Assembly (NCBI GenBank): GCA_030267965.1
Contig: BRYA01000190.1
Span: 1-64,000, forward strand
From: Triparma columacea
Lineage: Eukaryota; Sar; Bolidophyceae; Parmales; Triparmaceae
Length of the DNA stretch: 64,000 bases
Direction of reading: 5' to 3'
In this document: positions 53,673 through 64,000 of the stretch, in pieces
Position numbering within the stretch: the first letter of the stretch is position 1
Layout: each line of letters begins with the position of its first letter
Program-made: the position numbers and the translations under genes
Notes under the pieces: model-generated
Seen by the model: the letters and a program-made list of their open reading frames with translations, nothing else
Told to the model about the DNA's origin: nothing
Databases searched by the model: none

Positions 53673-56600
53673 GCTCGCCTCAAAATCACATCCAAAATGC
53701 CCAAAATCAACAACGAGGAGAATGTAAGCCCCCAGATCGGTACATCCCCTGGAACACCCTTCTCAAAGTTCTCCAAGGTGCAAGTCTCCAAGGTGCAAGT
53801 CTCCAAGATGCAAGTCTCCAAGATGCTCCTACCCTTCACTCCCCAACCCGCACCCACAACATCCAACGAACCCAAGCCCTCAGACCCCTTCCCCTCAGAC
53901 CCCTTCCCCTCAGACACCACACCAAACCCTCTCCGCGAGTCCCAGGATTTCCTGAACCCAACATCCCAGTCTAAGCTCGCCAAAATCTCCCAAAACCTCG
54001 ACCGCCAGAACACGGACGAGTTCATCCTCCTCGAGGCCCAGGCTGTCCTCTCCACCCCCTCAGCCCCCCTCGACCCCACCCCCCCTACCACCCCCTCCCC
54101 CCCCATAGCTGACCTGTCCAATTACCTAACAGCGACGGGGGAGAAGAACTTCGATTCACCACAATCAACATGCTCCCTCCACCTCACCCCAACGCCCCAG
54201 CAGCCCTTAACCCCCGTCCAAACCCCCAAGATAAAGCCCAACCTCCGTTCCGGCAGCACCGGCTCAAGTTCCGGAAGTTGGGTGTCAGATTACTGGGCCC
54301 TCGACTCCACCGACGCCGCCTCTTCCTTGCACAAGAAGAGGAAGGGACCAGCAAGTGCTGACCTTACCCCCTCAGCTCAGCCTCCCCCCGCTTCTGCCTC
54401 CCACCACCGCAGGCGGGTTAGCTGGGGTTTGGCCGGGTCGTTCGATTCCCCCGACCCCTCCGTAGGGTCCTCAGGAGGGAGCCCGTTCGAAGGGTACGGT
54501 ACGCCTGAGGTTAGGAGGAGGGTAAGGGACATACAGAGGGCGGACGTTGGGGGGAGGGGGAGCGGACTCACGAGAAAGAGGGGAGATAGGGAAGGGACGA
54601 AGGAGGGGGAGGAGGATATACTAAGGAAAGAGATAAAAGGGATTAAGAAGGACTACAAAAGACCCGTCGGACCACCAACGCTAGGATCCAAGGGGACCGC
54701 GGTGAAGGAGCAGGAGGCGGGAGGGGAATCGGCACCGAAAGATAGACCGGGGAGGAAATCTAAAAACTTTGGACCTATGATCGGACCGTGCGCTCCTACC
54801 TTAAACTCGGCCCACCCCAAGTTGGAGCAGGCGTTCAAAGGGGGGGACTCGGAGAACAGGAAGGGGGAGAAGGGAGATGGGAGGGAGGGGGAGAGCATGG
54901 TCTTACATCACAGGATCGTACCACCGGTACCACCGGTAATGAGCCCACCGACGTCACTAGTAACGGACGTGGAGTCACGCCTCCGAGTTATGTTCCCATG
55001 GGTGAGCCCAGAATCAATGAAGGCCACGGCGAAGGCGACGGCAGTTAAAATTGTTGAGAAGGGCAGGTTCCAAGAGTGGGATGAAAAAATTATAAAGGGG
55101 GTCGGAACGGGGGGGGGAGAGGAGGACGAGGAGGGGAGGGGCAGGAGCGACGCGGTGGTAAACAAGGAGGAGAACGAAGCGGACGAAGCGGGGGGAGGAG
55201 GGGAGGATGGAGATGGTACTCATACGGTTGAAGCAGAACTACCTGCACAAGGGGAGGCAACAACGACAGAAGAAGCTGCGACTACTACGGAGGGAGAGGC
55301 GTTAACAAGGCAAGGGCAGGGAGGAGGAGAAGCGGCGACTTGGGAGAGGCGGGGAGAGCAGGCTTGGGGAGAAGTTAAGACGCAGGAGAGGATCAGACAG
55401 GAGAGACCCTTCCCGGACAGACGGCCGGTCTGGACGCCGGTAAAATCTACGCACTCGTCACCACCTACTAGGAGACCTTTCCCGACGCCGGAAAAGTACG
55501 AGAGAGTAATATCCAAGACTGAGAACGGACACACAATTACGGATAGATCGTTCCCGTCTTTCGACGACGACGACGACGACGACGAAGAATTTGGAGAAGA
55601 AGGAGATACCTCTATACCATCAAGGATGCCGGTCTCCACTCCCTGTCGGTCCCCCGCCGTAGTTGACGTTAGGTCGTCCTTAGACCAGCCGGCGAAGGCG
55701 AAGTTGATGAGCGGTAAACCCACAACGCCCTGCGAGCTCAAGTACTTGAACAACACGTGGACGCTGACACCGGTGAAGGCCCCATCTACAGAAGCAAACT
55801 CGTACCCATCTACCCCCCCAACCTCGTCCCCATCTACCTCAATGCGTCGGCCTCAACGGGTTGGTGAGGCTAGGATACAAATAACGTTCCGGTGCTACAC
55901 TGAGGACTCACCAATGTCGGCGGCGTTACCTCTAAGCAACTTGACGGACGATGACGTTGAGTTCAAGATAGAGTCGTCCAACGAAGATATGTGGAAAGTT
56001 GAGAAGAGGAACGTTATGGTTAAAAGGGGAAACACGGAAGAGGTGAGAAATGGGTTGGGGCAAAAGAAGGAGGGGGAAGAAACAGAGACACGTAGTTGGA
56101 GGGAACCTTCCTAGGTTGGAGCACAAGAATAAGCTAAACGCTAAAACAAAAAAAAACAAAAACACAACACACCCTCAACCCCAAACGCAGGTCAGGATAT
56201 CTTTCAAACCCCCCGTCCTCCCCACTCGCGTCTTTGCTACGTTGAGTATATCAAGCGGTCTGGTGCGTTCCCCCTCCCATGTTTTCCTCCTCGGCGACGT
56301 CGTAAGTTCTCCCCTCCTCCAGGTCGACAGGGGCGTTATGGCCTGGACGGGAGGGGGGGTCGGGAGCAAACTTCTCAAGCTAAGGAACTCGGGGAAGGAC
56401 AGGTTCAAGATAAGGGCGGAGATACAGGGGGGGGACGAAGATGCGTTCGAGATCATTGGGGAACCAAGCAAACATCTAAGACCGGGCAAGGTGAGGTATT
56501 GGACAACGTTACGGAGGCTGGAGGGATCAAGGAAATGAGGAGGACGCTCAAATTCATTGTGCTAACAACCGCACGGCTATATCTCGCCTTCTCTCTCTCC

Positions 56601-57758
56601 CCCCCCCCCCGATATTCGAAAGGAATCGAGCGTCAGGGTGGAGTGCAAAGATAACATGGTCGGAGAAAGGACCTCAACCCTAGTCCTAAGCATCACCCCA
56701 TNNNNNNNNNNNNNNNNNNNNNNNNNNNNNNNNNNNNNTAGAGGACGTCGTGCACTTCAGGGAACCGAGAATCTACGACGTTACCTTAAGCAAGTGCGGA
56801 GGGAGCGTATTCAAGAGGAGGGCGACCTCCCCAACCCCCTCCCCCGCCCTCCCCCCGCCCCCCCCCCCGGAGCTGGAGGAGAAGGTCAGGGGTGTCGGTG
56901 GAATTTGGGGGGAGTACGTAGGGAACGGTGTTATGAAACCTTTCAACGACGAGCTCTTTTCGGGTACGGTCGTACAACACATGGGGGGGGAGGAGGGAGG
57001 GCTCTGGAGGGTCAGGTACGAGGACGGGGACGAGGAGGACATGGAGCTCCCGGAGCTCGTGGCCGCCATGGAGCTCCACAAGAGGGGAGGGATCGTACCT
57101 TACAAGGGAGTCGAGGAGGGACTAAGGATACTCATGGAGGAGGAAGACGCAGACGAGGAGGACCCGAACCCCGCCACCGCCACACCGATTACTGGACGCC
57201 GCAACAACAACGACACCGACATTACGTTCGAGCCGTCCACCAGCCTCCTGACGACCTCGGAAACCCCAGTCAGGAGGTCTAACTTCAACAACGACACCAC
57301 GCTAGCCTCCGCTTTGGACGCGTCAACCAGGTCCACCCCCGCAACGGGGGAGGGGAGGGTGTACTTCAGGAGGAGCGTCGTCGAGTTCGGGGAGAAGCAG
57401 GTGGGGACGTGCGGGAGCATTAGACTGCAGCTTTGCAACTCTACTAAGAAGGAGGTCGTTGTTAGGGTCAGCGAGGTGAGGAACGGGGAGGGGGAGGGAA
57501 GCAAGGGGGGAAGGAATGAAAACTGGAAATTAACCCCCCCCTCCCCCCCCCCCACCCCCCCCCACCTCCACACACCGACAGCCGAGTTGCCCCTTCGTGG
57601 TCTTACACAAGAAGATCAGACTGAAGCCCAAGGCATTCGTCAGGCTCCCGGTTCGGTTCGTCCCGGTCAGCAAGGGGCTCTGGGAGACCATGCTACACTG
57701 CGACGTTGGGGATGGGAGGAACGAGATTGTTGTTTTATTAAGGGGGGTTGGGAAGTAA
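53418..57758 (+). CDS. SPD-2/CEP192-like centrosomal protein, interrupted by an assembly gap
   Basis: Exons 53418-56042, 56191-56490, 56623-into the gap, gap-57475, and 57582-57758; all visible joins are phase 0. The first exon encodes 875 mostly disordered, Ser/Thr/Pro-rich residues with T/N runs and VSWGLAGSFDSPD-type motifs. From RIQITFRCYTEDS onward come Ig-like ASH/MSP domains (VRISFKPPVLPTRVFATLSI, LLKLRNSGKDRFKIRAEI, ESSVRVECKDN). After the gap a Tudor-like segment (FSGTVVQHMGGEEGGLWRVRYEDGDEEDMEL) precedes the last ASH domain (RVYFRRSVVEFGEKQVG; PFVVLHKKIRLKPKAFVRLP). The C-terminal pattern matches SPD-2/CEP192, which recruits pericentriolar material. The coding frame on either side of the 37 N differs by one base, so the gap length is nominal or hides an intron. 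Confidence 0.72.
53625..53825. repeat. Coding microsatellite (ACC/AAC) and 15-bp repeat in the SPD-2-like gene
   Basis: An ACC run followed by AAC (53625-53671) encodes Thr then Asn runs. At 53772-53825 nearly four copies of a 15-bp unit (tccaaggtgcaagtc) encode SKVQV repeats. Both lie in the disordered N-terminal half. Confidence 0.85.
56702..56738. other. Assembly gap (37 N)
   Basis: Undetermined bases inside the SPD-2-like gene. The left flank reads ...SITP in one frame and the right flank EDVVHFREPR in another, offset by one base if the gap is taken at face value. The N count is therefore not the true distance, or an intron is hidden. Confidence 0.98.
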
Positions 57759-57857
57759 CCAAAGAGGAAGAGTTTCATTTGTTTCTACCAATAGTGCAAC
57801 CTTTTACCATTCATTACACCGCCCTCAACAACCCCTCCTTCCTCCCCCCCCCCCTCT

Positions 57858-58663
57858 CTACGCCAGCTGGCCTGAGTCTGTGATGAGTACAGGAACGCGT
57901 GTCCTACCCGCCTCCGATCCTACCTGCTCCACAGCAGAGACCACCTCCATCCCCTTCGTGACGCTCCCGAACACGACGTGCTTCCCGTCCAGCCAGTCGG
58001 TCTTGGCGGTGCAGAGGAAGAACTGGGAGCCGTTCGTGTTGGGACCGGCGTTCGCCATGGAAAGGACACCGGGACCAGCGTGCTGAGGAGGAAAAACAAA
58101 TATATGGAGAGAAGGGGGGTGTTTGGGACCAAGTGGAAGCGGGGGGTTAGCAAGCCTACGACGGGAAAGCGCGACGAGAGGAGCCAAAGGGAAGCCCAGG
58201 CCTCCCCCTCACCTTCAAATTAAAATTCTCGTCAGAGAACTTCTCCCCATATATGCTCTCCCCCCCCGTCCCGTTGCCTCGGGTGAAGTCCCCGCCCTGG
58301 CACATGAACCCCGGTATGACTCGGTGGAAGATGGATCCCTTGAAATGTAGGGGCTTCCCTGACCTCCCAGCTCCTAGCTCCCCCGTGCACAGGGCGCGGA
58401 AGTTCTCGGCAGTGCGGGGGACGACGTCGCCCCGCAGTGTCATCTCAATGCGACCTGTGGGCCTTCCGCCCTGTAGGAAGGGGGGGGGGAAGAGGGGAAA
58501 TATCATTGAGGAGCACAGTGCGATTGTCGACGGGGGGGGGATTTGGGGGTTAGAGGCTTCAATGCGTAACACAAGCTGAAAAAGTGGAGCAAACGAGAGG
58601 ACAACTCACAATACTAATGTCGAAAAATACAATAGGGCATATGCTAGCATCTTCATTGGCCAT
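57858..58663 (-). CDS. Cyclophilin-type peptidyl-prolyl cis-trans isomerase
   Basis: Exons 58610-58663, 58213-58470 and 57858-58082 join in phase 0, giving 178 residues, the usual length of single-domain cyclophilin A. Exon 1 encodes [18 protein letters not shown]. The catalytic Arg is in [20 protein letters not shown], followed by [33 protein letters not shown] and [12 protein letters not shown], all standard. There is no signal peptide, so it should be cytosolic. It isomerises X-Pro bonds during protein folding. It converges on the SPD-2-like gene with 99 nt between stops. Confidence 0.96.
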
Positions 58664-58790
58664 GATGACTTGCTCAAGTTTTTGTTCCAGAATCAATTCC
58701 AAATAACAAAATGAAAAAAGCGCGACGATCGTTGACAACAATCGCAATTATCCCCTCCTTTTCATTCTTCTCTCTCTCCCGCCCTCACCC

Positions 58791-60742
58791 TCACCGCGAT
58801 CCCCCCATGCTCATTGTCATTGTCATGTCGTTTAGTTCATTAACGCTGGTGCTCATCTCCATGTCCTCCCCCCACTTGCCTTCCCCCTTCCCCTCCTCCT
58901 TCCCCCCGTCCCACCCCCCCTCCTTCCCCTCGTCCCCCGTCCAGCTCCTGCCCACCTTCTCGTACTCCCTGGGCAGCCCCACGCTGCTCCTGACCATGCT
59001 GTCGACCATGGTCTCGCTGAGGTTGTCGTCGTCCTGGGGTCCCAGCTCACTCCCGAGGAAGCTCCTGACGTTGACGATGCTCGTATCGAGATCACCGTCA
59101 CAGTGTTCCTTCAGCCACGGCGACTTGACTAGAATGTCGCTCCTGATCCTCCTCTTTGGGTCCTTAAGGAGGCACAGCCCAATGATTTCTTGCCACCCCT
59201 TTTCCTTCCCCTCGACCTCCCTCCTCCCCCACCCCCCGTCCTCCTCCCCCATCAAGTTCCCCAGCCCCCCCTCCCAGTCCTCCACGGTGACCACGATCTC
59301 GACCTCCGACATGCCCCCGAACGGGTGCGCCCCTACCGCGCACTCCAAGAACACTAGACCAAGGCTCCAGACGTCACCCTGCATGTCGTACTTGCCGCCA
59401 CGGAGACGCTCGGGGGACATGTAAAGGGAGGTTCCGACGTGGGTCGTGTTCATGGCTGTGGTGGACATGGAGAGGGAGCCTCCAGCTGTGGCAGAGAGGG
59501 ACCTTCCGGAGGCTGTTGCGGGTTGGGGGAGTTTGGAAAATGTGGGGGAGAGGTGAGAGGGCGCGAAGTGCGTTGAGTGGCGTGCGTGTTCCCACTCACC
59601 AATACCAAAGTCGCTAATCTTGACTTCCCCGGCGCTGTTTATCAGCACATTCGCCGGCTTGACGTCCCTGTGGCTCATCTTATACCAGTGCAGGTAGCTC
59701 AGCCCGAAGAGCAGCTGGTACATTATCCCCGCCAGCGCCGGCCTGGGGAAGAGGAAGTCCCCCCTCCCGGCGTTAGCTCTCCCCCGCAGCCTAGCCTTGA
59801 TGAGTGACTCGAGGGAGCCACGGTCCATGTACTCTAGCACGATGCTAACCTCGCCCCGAGCGAAGAACGCGCCCTCGAACTGCACCAGGGACCTGCAGGA
59901 GAGGGTCCCGAGGAGGGACACCTCACGGAGGAGCTGGGTGGACTTGTCGGGGTCGTTGGACTGGACGGACTTCACGGCGTAGAGCTTCCGGGGGGGTGGG
60001 GGCAGGGGGACGGGCTGGCCGGGGGGGGGGACGGGGAAGGGGAGGAGGACGGACTTGTAGACGGTGCTGCATTGGCCCCGGCCGAGAGCGGAGAGGTTGT
60101 GAAGGTGGGTAGACCAGGGCTGGGAGGACTTGAGCTGGAGGGTGGAGGAGAGGGCGGAGGTGGGGGAGGGTGGGCAGGAAGAGGAGGCGGAGGCGTTGGA
60201 GTTGGAGTGAATACGGACGTAGTCGGGACCGATGGAGAGACCAAGGCCCGGGCTCCTGTAGGTGGTGTCGGAGATGACGTCTCCTGAGGTTGTTCTTCTG
60301 GAGTTTGTTTGTGATTCTGTTTGTGGGTTGAAGTCTATTTGTGCGGACGATGATGTGAGGTGATCGTGTGTAGAGTTAACGTGATGATTGTTGGAATTGT
60401 TGTGATTGTTGGGACCGTCGGAAGTGTTGGAACTGTATCGTGAACCTGGCTGCAAGTTGGTGGGAGGTGTGAGAAAGAAGTGGTTAAAGAAGTGGTTAAA
60501 GAAGTAGACAAATAGAATGGGGTCGAAAACAGGAGTACAACGAGCTCCATAAAGGCCCCCAATGACCCACAGAGGCCCATAAAGCCCAAACTTACCAAAT
60601 TCATTGTGATATTGCTCGTCGAGTTCCTCATTTCTGGAGTACTTGTGTCACTCCTTGCTGTGTTTTTAGTTCCACTGCTAGTAGGGTTAGGTTCTATTAC
60701 AAAGTCTAAGTTTAGCTGAGGTCTTTTTCTTCGGAAAGCCAT
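58791..60742 (-). CDS. MAP kinase kinase (MAP2K/MEK-like)
   Basis: Exons 60596-60742, 59600-60449 and 58791-59512 join in phases 0 and 1, giving 572 residues. The N-terminus MAFRRKRPQLNLDF has the basic-then-LxL layout of a MAPK docking motif. The kinase core shows LGRGQCSTVYKS, the ATP lysine in LYAVKSV (about 208), HRDVKPANVL (about 305), and DFGIA made by removing an 87-nt intron (59513-59599). The activation loop has SMSTTAMNTTHVG and then TSLYMSPERL, as in MEKs. That intron is a multiple of three, so reading through would insert 29 residues after DFGI; the spliced form fits the family better. The C-terminal 100 residues are Gly/Glu-rich and end in Met/Thr repeats. Confidence 0.88.
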
Positions 60743-61210
60743 GATATGGGTGTAAATATGGCATATATATGTGTTCCGAGAATTATGGGAGTTTTTTTGA
60801 GAGTTTTTGGACTTTTTCTTTGTTTTTTCTCCACTCAAGAAGGTCAGACGTTGTTTTTACAGCGGTGTACCTACACAAGACTATTGAAAGCGTTTCTAAT
60901 TGTGAAATAATTAAAATTCTGCCGTCATATTTGCACTGTAAGGAGTATAAAAAAGGGTCCTAAAAGGCTTGAGACCATGCTTCGGACTGCTCAAAAACTG
61001 CCCCTCTTGCATTTTTGCCTCCCCCCAATTGTGTCAAATTTGAAAAGTTCGTGCCCATACGCTATTACTTACATTTGATTGGCAGTATTTACGTACAAAT
61101 ATATCCGTAAGACACTTGAATCTAGCTCAACTTGTCTATTTCAGCCCAAACACACAAGAGCATTCAAACACCCTCGTAACCACTTTGCTTTTCACCCCCA
61201 ATATATAACC
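60743..61210. other. Divergent intergenic region
   Basis: About 470 bp between the kinase (-) and the Myb gene (+). A TATATA stretch lies about 20-30 nt upstream of the kinase ATG, and ATATATAACC directly precedes the Myb ATG at 61211. These could be core-promoter or leader elements. No gene seen. Confidence 0.4.
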
Positions 61211-63922
61211 ATGGCATCCATAGTAAGGAGCATAGGGTCATTGTTTTCGCCCTCTAAGCCCAAAGAGGTACCCAAGGATGACGCATCAGAGGGCACCAAG
61301 AAGTACAAGAAGAACAAGAAGGGTATGTCGCAGGATGTCCCTGCAAGTGTCCTTGAAACCAGCTCTGATGACCCCATCAGCCAGCTAACGCAGGACTCGG
61401 ACGACGAGGACGACAATATGCCCATCACTCAGGCCGACGAGACCAGCTCTAAGAAGAGCGGAGGCTCTAAGAAGTCCAGCAAGGTGAGAGTTCAAAAGAG
61501 GAGAGGGGGAATGATGATGAGGACGACGATGTGGTGATATTCATGACGATAGGGTATACCACAGAGAGATTGGATGTCAACGCAATGTGGATGTCAACGC
61601 AATGTAGTGACTGACCCCCCCTTCCTCACCCCCACCCCAGTCCAAGGCCTCCAAGACCTCCAAGTCTACCAAGTCCAAGAAGGCCGCCCCCAAGAAGCCC
61701 ACTACCAAGAAACCTGCCACCAAGGCCACCAAGGCCAAGGCCAAGGCCAAGGTCAAGGCCGAGCCCACCCCCGCCCCCTCTACCAAGACCAAGCCAAAGA
61801 CGAAGAAGGCCGCCTCCAAGGCAAGTAAGGCCAAGAAGAAGGCGGAGAAGGAGTCCAAGAAGAAGAAGGAGAAGAAGCCTGTGGCGGGAAAGAAGACGAA
61901 GGCCAAGGCCAAGGTGAGAGAGAGGGGGGGGAGGGGAAGAAACACAAATGAAGAGGAGTTTTAACCTAACACTACATAACTCGCTCGCTGCCCCCTTCAG
62001 AGCTCCAAGATGCCCAAACCTAGCGCCAAGGCCGACACCCGTCCCTGGACCAAGGTCGAGGAGGAGGCCCTCCGCAACGCCGTCACCAAGTACGGCGAGT
62101 CCTCCTGGCAGGCCATCGTCAACGACCCAGCCTACGCCCACGAGCTTAGGAACAGGTCGAACATCGACTGCAAGGACAAGTGGAGGAACATCAAGAGGGC
62201 GGACCAGTACATGGAGATGCCGAGGAGGATGCAGATGGTCGTGGAGGTGAGAGAAGGAGAAGGGAGATTTTAGAGGAGATGAAAGCACAGAAATTAATAG
62301 CTAACGCACTTCCTTCGGTAATCGATTCGCTTCGCCTCACCCCGCCTCGTCTCGTCTCGCCTCGCCTTTGCTCTTCCCTATCTCCCCAACAGGGACCGAG
62401 GGTACTGGGGGGAGGTATCGTGGCCAATGTTACCAAGCAGGGTAAGGTCAAGAACATGAGGAAGCAGGTCGGCTCCAAGCGCATCCTCGGAGGAATCGAG
62501 GTCGACCTCGTCGACGACGAGGCCGCCGACGAGGTCGACCCCTACATGGGCACCGTCGTATCCCAGGCTGTCATCGCCCACGCCATCCCCGAGCAGATCA
62601 CCACCCTCGAAGGAATCACCGGGCAGCTCTCCCAGCTCACCAACGTCATCGCGGTCGAGGGAATCGTCGAGCAGCTCGAGGCCCTCAAGGAGAGGATGGA
62701 GAACGACGCGAGGCAGGCGGAGATCGACCTCACCGAGGAAGAGGAGGAGGAGGAGGAGGAGGAGAAGGGGAAGAAAGGAAAGAAGGGGAAGAAGGGAAAG
62801 AAGGGCGCCAAGAAGGCCAAGGTCAACAAAAAGGGCAAGGCAAAGGCCGGCGCCGCCGCCACCAAGGAAGACTGCGTCCCCGGAACCGACCTCGTCCTCA
62901 AGGACGGGACCGTCGTCACCGTCAAGAGCTTCTCGAAGGGCTGGGTCACCCCAGAGGCCGGCGGGAAGAAGATTCGCCTCAAGGGACTCTTCCTTGCCAA
63001 GGAGTACGAGGAGGTCGAGGAGGAGGTCGAGGAGGAGAAGGGGAAGAAAGGAAAGAAGGGGAAGAAGGGCGCCAAGAAGGCCAAGGTCGACAAAAAGGCC
63101 AAGGTCGACAAAAAGGGCAAGGCAAAGGCCGGCGCCGCCGCCACCAAGGAAGACTGCGTCCCCGGAACCGACCTCGTCCTCAAGGACGGGACCGTCGTCA
63201 CCGTCAAGAGCTTCTCGACGGGCTGGGTCACCTCGGAGGCCGGCGGGAAGAAGCTTCGCCTCAAGGGACTCTTTGTCGCCAAGGAGTACGAGGAGGTCGA
63301 GGAGGAGGCCGAGGAGGAGGCCCCTAAGAAGGGTAAGAAGGGAGGAAAGAAGGGAGGAAAGAAGGGCAAGAAGGACGCGGCCGTCGTTGAGGAGGCCGCG
63401 ACAAGGCCAGCTAGGGGAAGCAAGGGCAAGGGCAAGGGCAAGGGCAAGGACAAGGCCGTAGCCAAGAAGGCACAGCCCAAGAAGAAGCCAGCCCCGACCA
63501 AGGCCAAGAAGGCCGCCCCTAAGAAGGCTGCCCCTAAGAAGGCCGCCCCTAAGAAGGCTGCCCCTAAGAAGGCTGCCCCTAAGAAGGCTGCCCCTAAGAA
63601 GGCTGCCCCTAAGAAGGCCGCCCCTAAGAAGGCTGCCCCCAAGAAGGACAAAACCTATGAGTCCCCCGGGAAGAAGGCCAAGGGCTGGGCCTACGAGGAG
63701 GTCGCCTCGAGTCCGGACGAGTACGAGGTCCTCGCGCCCAAGCGCTCACGCACCAACACTTTCCCCGACCTCCCGGCGAGGAAGAGGGTGCAGAGCTCAC
63801 CAGCGAGGATGGAGAACAAGAAGAAGGGGGGGGCAGCCAAGAAGACAAAGGCAGCCGCACCAGCCAAAAAGGCACAGAAGAGCAAGAAGAAAAAGGCTGG
63901 AGGCAAGAAGGGAAGGAAGTGA
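61211..63922 (+). CDS. Lys-rich nuclear protein with telobox-type Myb domain (773 aa)
   Basis: Exons 61211-61483, 61641-61913, 62001-62246 and 62393-63922 join in phase 0. Residues about 196-248 are one Myb/SANT repeat (RPWTKVEEEALRNAVTKYG, then RNRSNIDCKDKWRNIKR); the third helix closely matches the telobox VDLKDKWRN of telomere-binding Myb proteins. Exon 2 is a histone-H1-like Lys/Ala/Pro region. Exon 4 carries two near-identical copies of a module (EDCVPGTDLVLKDGTVVTVK ... LRLKGLF) separated by acidic and Lys-rich linkers, then about ten AAPKK repeats and a basic tail. DNA or telomeric repeat binding in the nucleus is inferred from the telobox. A general H1-like chromatin protein is the alternative. 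Confidence 0.82.
62824..63303. repeat. In-frame tandem duplication of a coding module (two copies, about 280-nt period)
   Basis: The segment from aagggcaaggcaaaggccgg through aaggagtacgaggaggtcga at 62830-63020 recurs at about 63115-63308 with only a few substitutions. Both encode the same 60-residue module of the Myb protein. The high nucleotide identity points to a recent duplication or to gene conversion. Confidence 0.88.
63505..63648. repeat. 15-bp coding repeat encoding AAPKK
   Basis: About ten copies of gcccctaagaaggct and close variants, encoding Ala-Ala-Pro-Lys-Lys, as in histone H1 tails. The copy number could be unstable in both replication and assembly. Confidence 0.92.
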
Positions 63923-64000
63923 AGGGGGTAAAGTAAGGGGGAAGGGGAGGGCGGGGGGAGATTTAAGGTTTTCCTAGTTTAAGAAAAGCACGGTGAAATA

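Noticed and set aside
62542..63651. 369-codon minus-strand frame with FLGAA repeats
   Set aside because: Antisense of the AAPKK and Glu-rich regions of the Myb protein; a repeat artefact.
1..64000. CRISPR arrays, insertion sequences, integrases, rRNA genes, bacterial operons
   Set aside because: None is present. The telomere, spliceosomal introns and gene content show nuclear eukaryotic DNA. I also saw no transposase or reverse-transcriptase motifs in any frame.

Overview
The window is the left end of a nuclear eukaryotic chromosome. It opens with about 80 bp of CCCTAA telomere repeats in the orientation of a true left chromosome end, then a 9-bp subtelomeric satellite, then protein genes packed tightly for 63 kb. 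Most genes contain short introns of about 75-290 nt. Donors are nearly always GTGAG or GTAAG, acceptors follow pyrimidine tracts, and long G or C runs are common in introns. Reading splice phases by hand joins the exons of almost every gene without a frame conflict. A protein with a lumen-type plastid presequence, two genes for flagellar or centriolar proteins (CFAP45 and SPD-2/CEP192-like) and human-type telomere repeats together suggest a microalga with centrioles or flagella. An ochrophyte stramenopile of the Triparma or bolidophyte kind is my best guess, and this is inference.

Layout: 1-760 telomere and subtelomere; 761-8462 (-) a 2,523-residue protein with START-like lipid-binding modules and a duplicated XK-related-like membrane module; 9435-10457 (-) DNAJC17-like; 11126-12734 (+) membrane protein; 12778-15212 (-) possible MBD protein; 15460-16407 (-) zinc-finger 2OG oxygenase; 16741-17684 (+) SDR; 17769-19582 (-) BCKDH E1-alpha; 19726-21602 (-) unknown protein with a CaaX-like end; 21761-23990 (+) RCC1-ankyrin; 24037-25420 (-) ornithine carbamoyltransferase; 25687-28182 a divergent pair of sphingomyelin-synthase-like paralogues; 28366-30244 (-) CFAP45; 30501-31337 (-) TXNDC9; 31655-34116 (+) CLC-type channel; 34225-34898 (-) plastid FtsH-N-like protein; 35136-37459 (+) EXO84-like; 37619-39119 (+) 3-ketoacyl-CoA reductase; 39176-40875 (-) DnaJ with a CaaX-like end; 41052-42247 (+) GST-like; 42526-43642 (+) TAM41; about 43800-44170 an AT-rich island; 44359-45267 (+) LRR_5 protein; 45455-49023 (+) RCC1 protein; 49833-50348 (+) NAC-beta; 50488-52601 (-) SF1; 53418-57758 (+) SPD-2/CEP192-like, crossed by an assembly gap; 57858-58663 (-) cyclophilin; 58791-60742 (-) MAP kinase kinase; 61211-63922 (+) telobox Myb protein.

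The genes do not form a pathway cluster. Several are housekeeping: splicing (SF1, DNAJC17), chaperones, lipid metabolism (TAM41, KCR, SMS-like) and branched-chain amino acid and urea-cycle enzymes. The least ordinary content is the subtelomeric START/XKR-like gene with its 1,848-nt internal duplication, the telobox Myb protein, the duplicated start-codon region ahead of the GST-like gene, and the isolated AT-rich island. Convergent neighbours often have stop codons only 40-140 nt apart, so 3' UTRs probably overlap.
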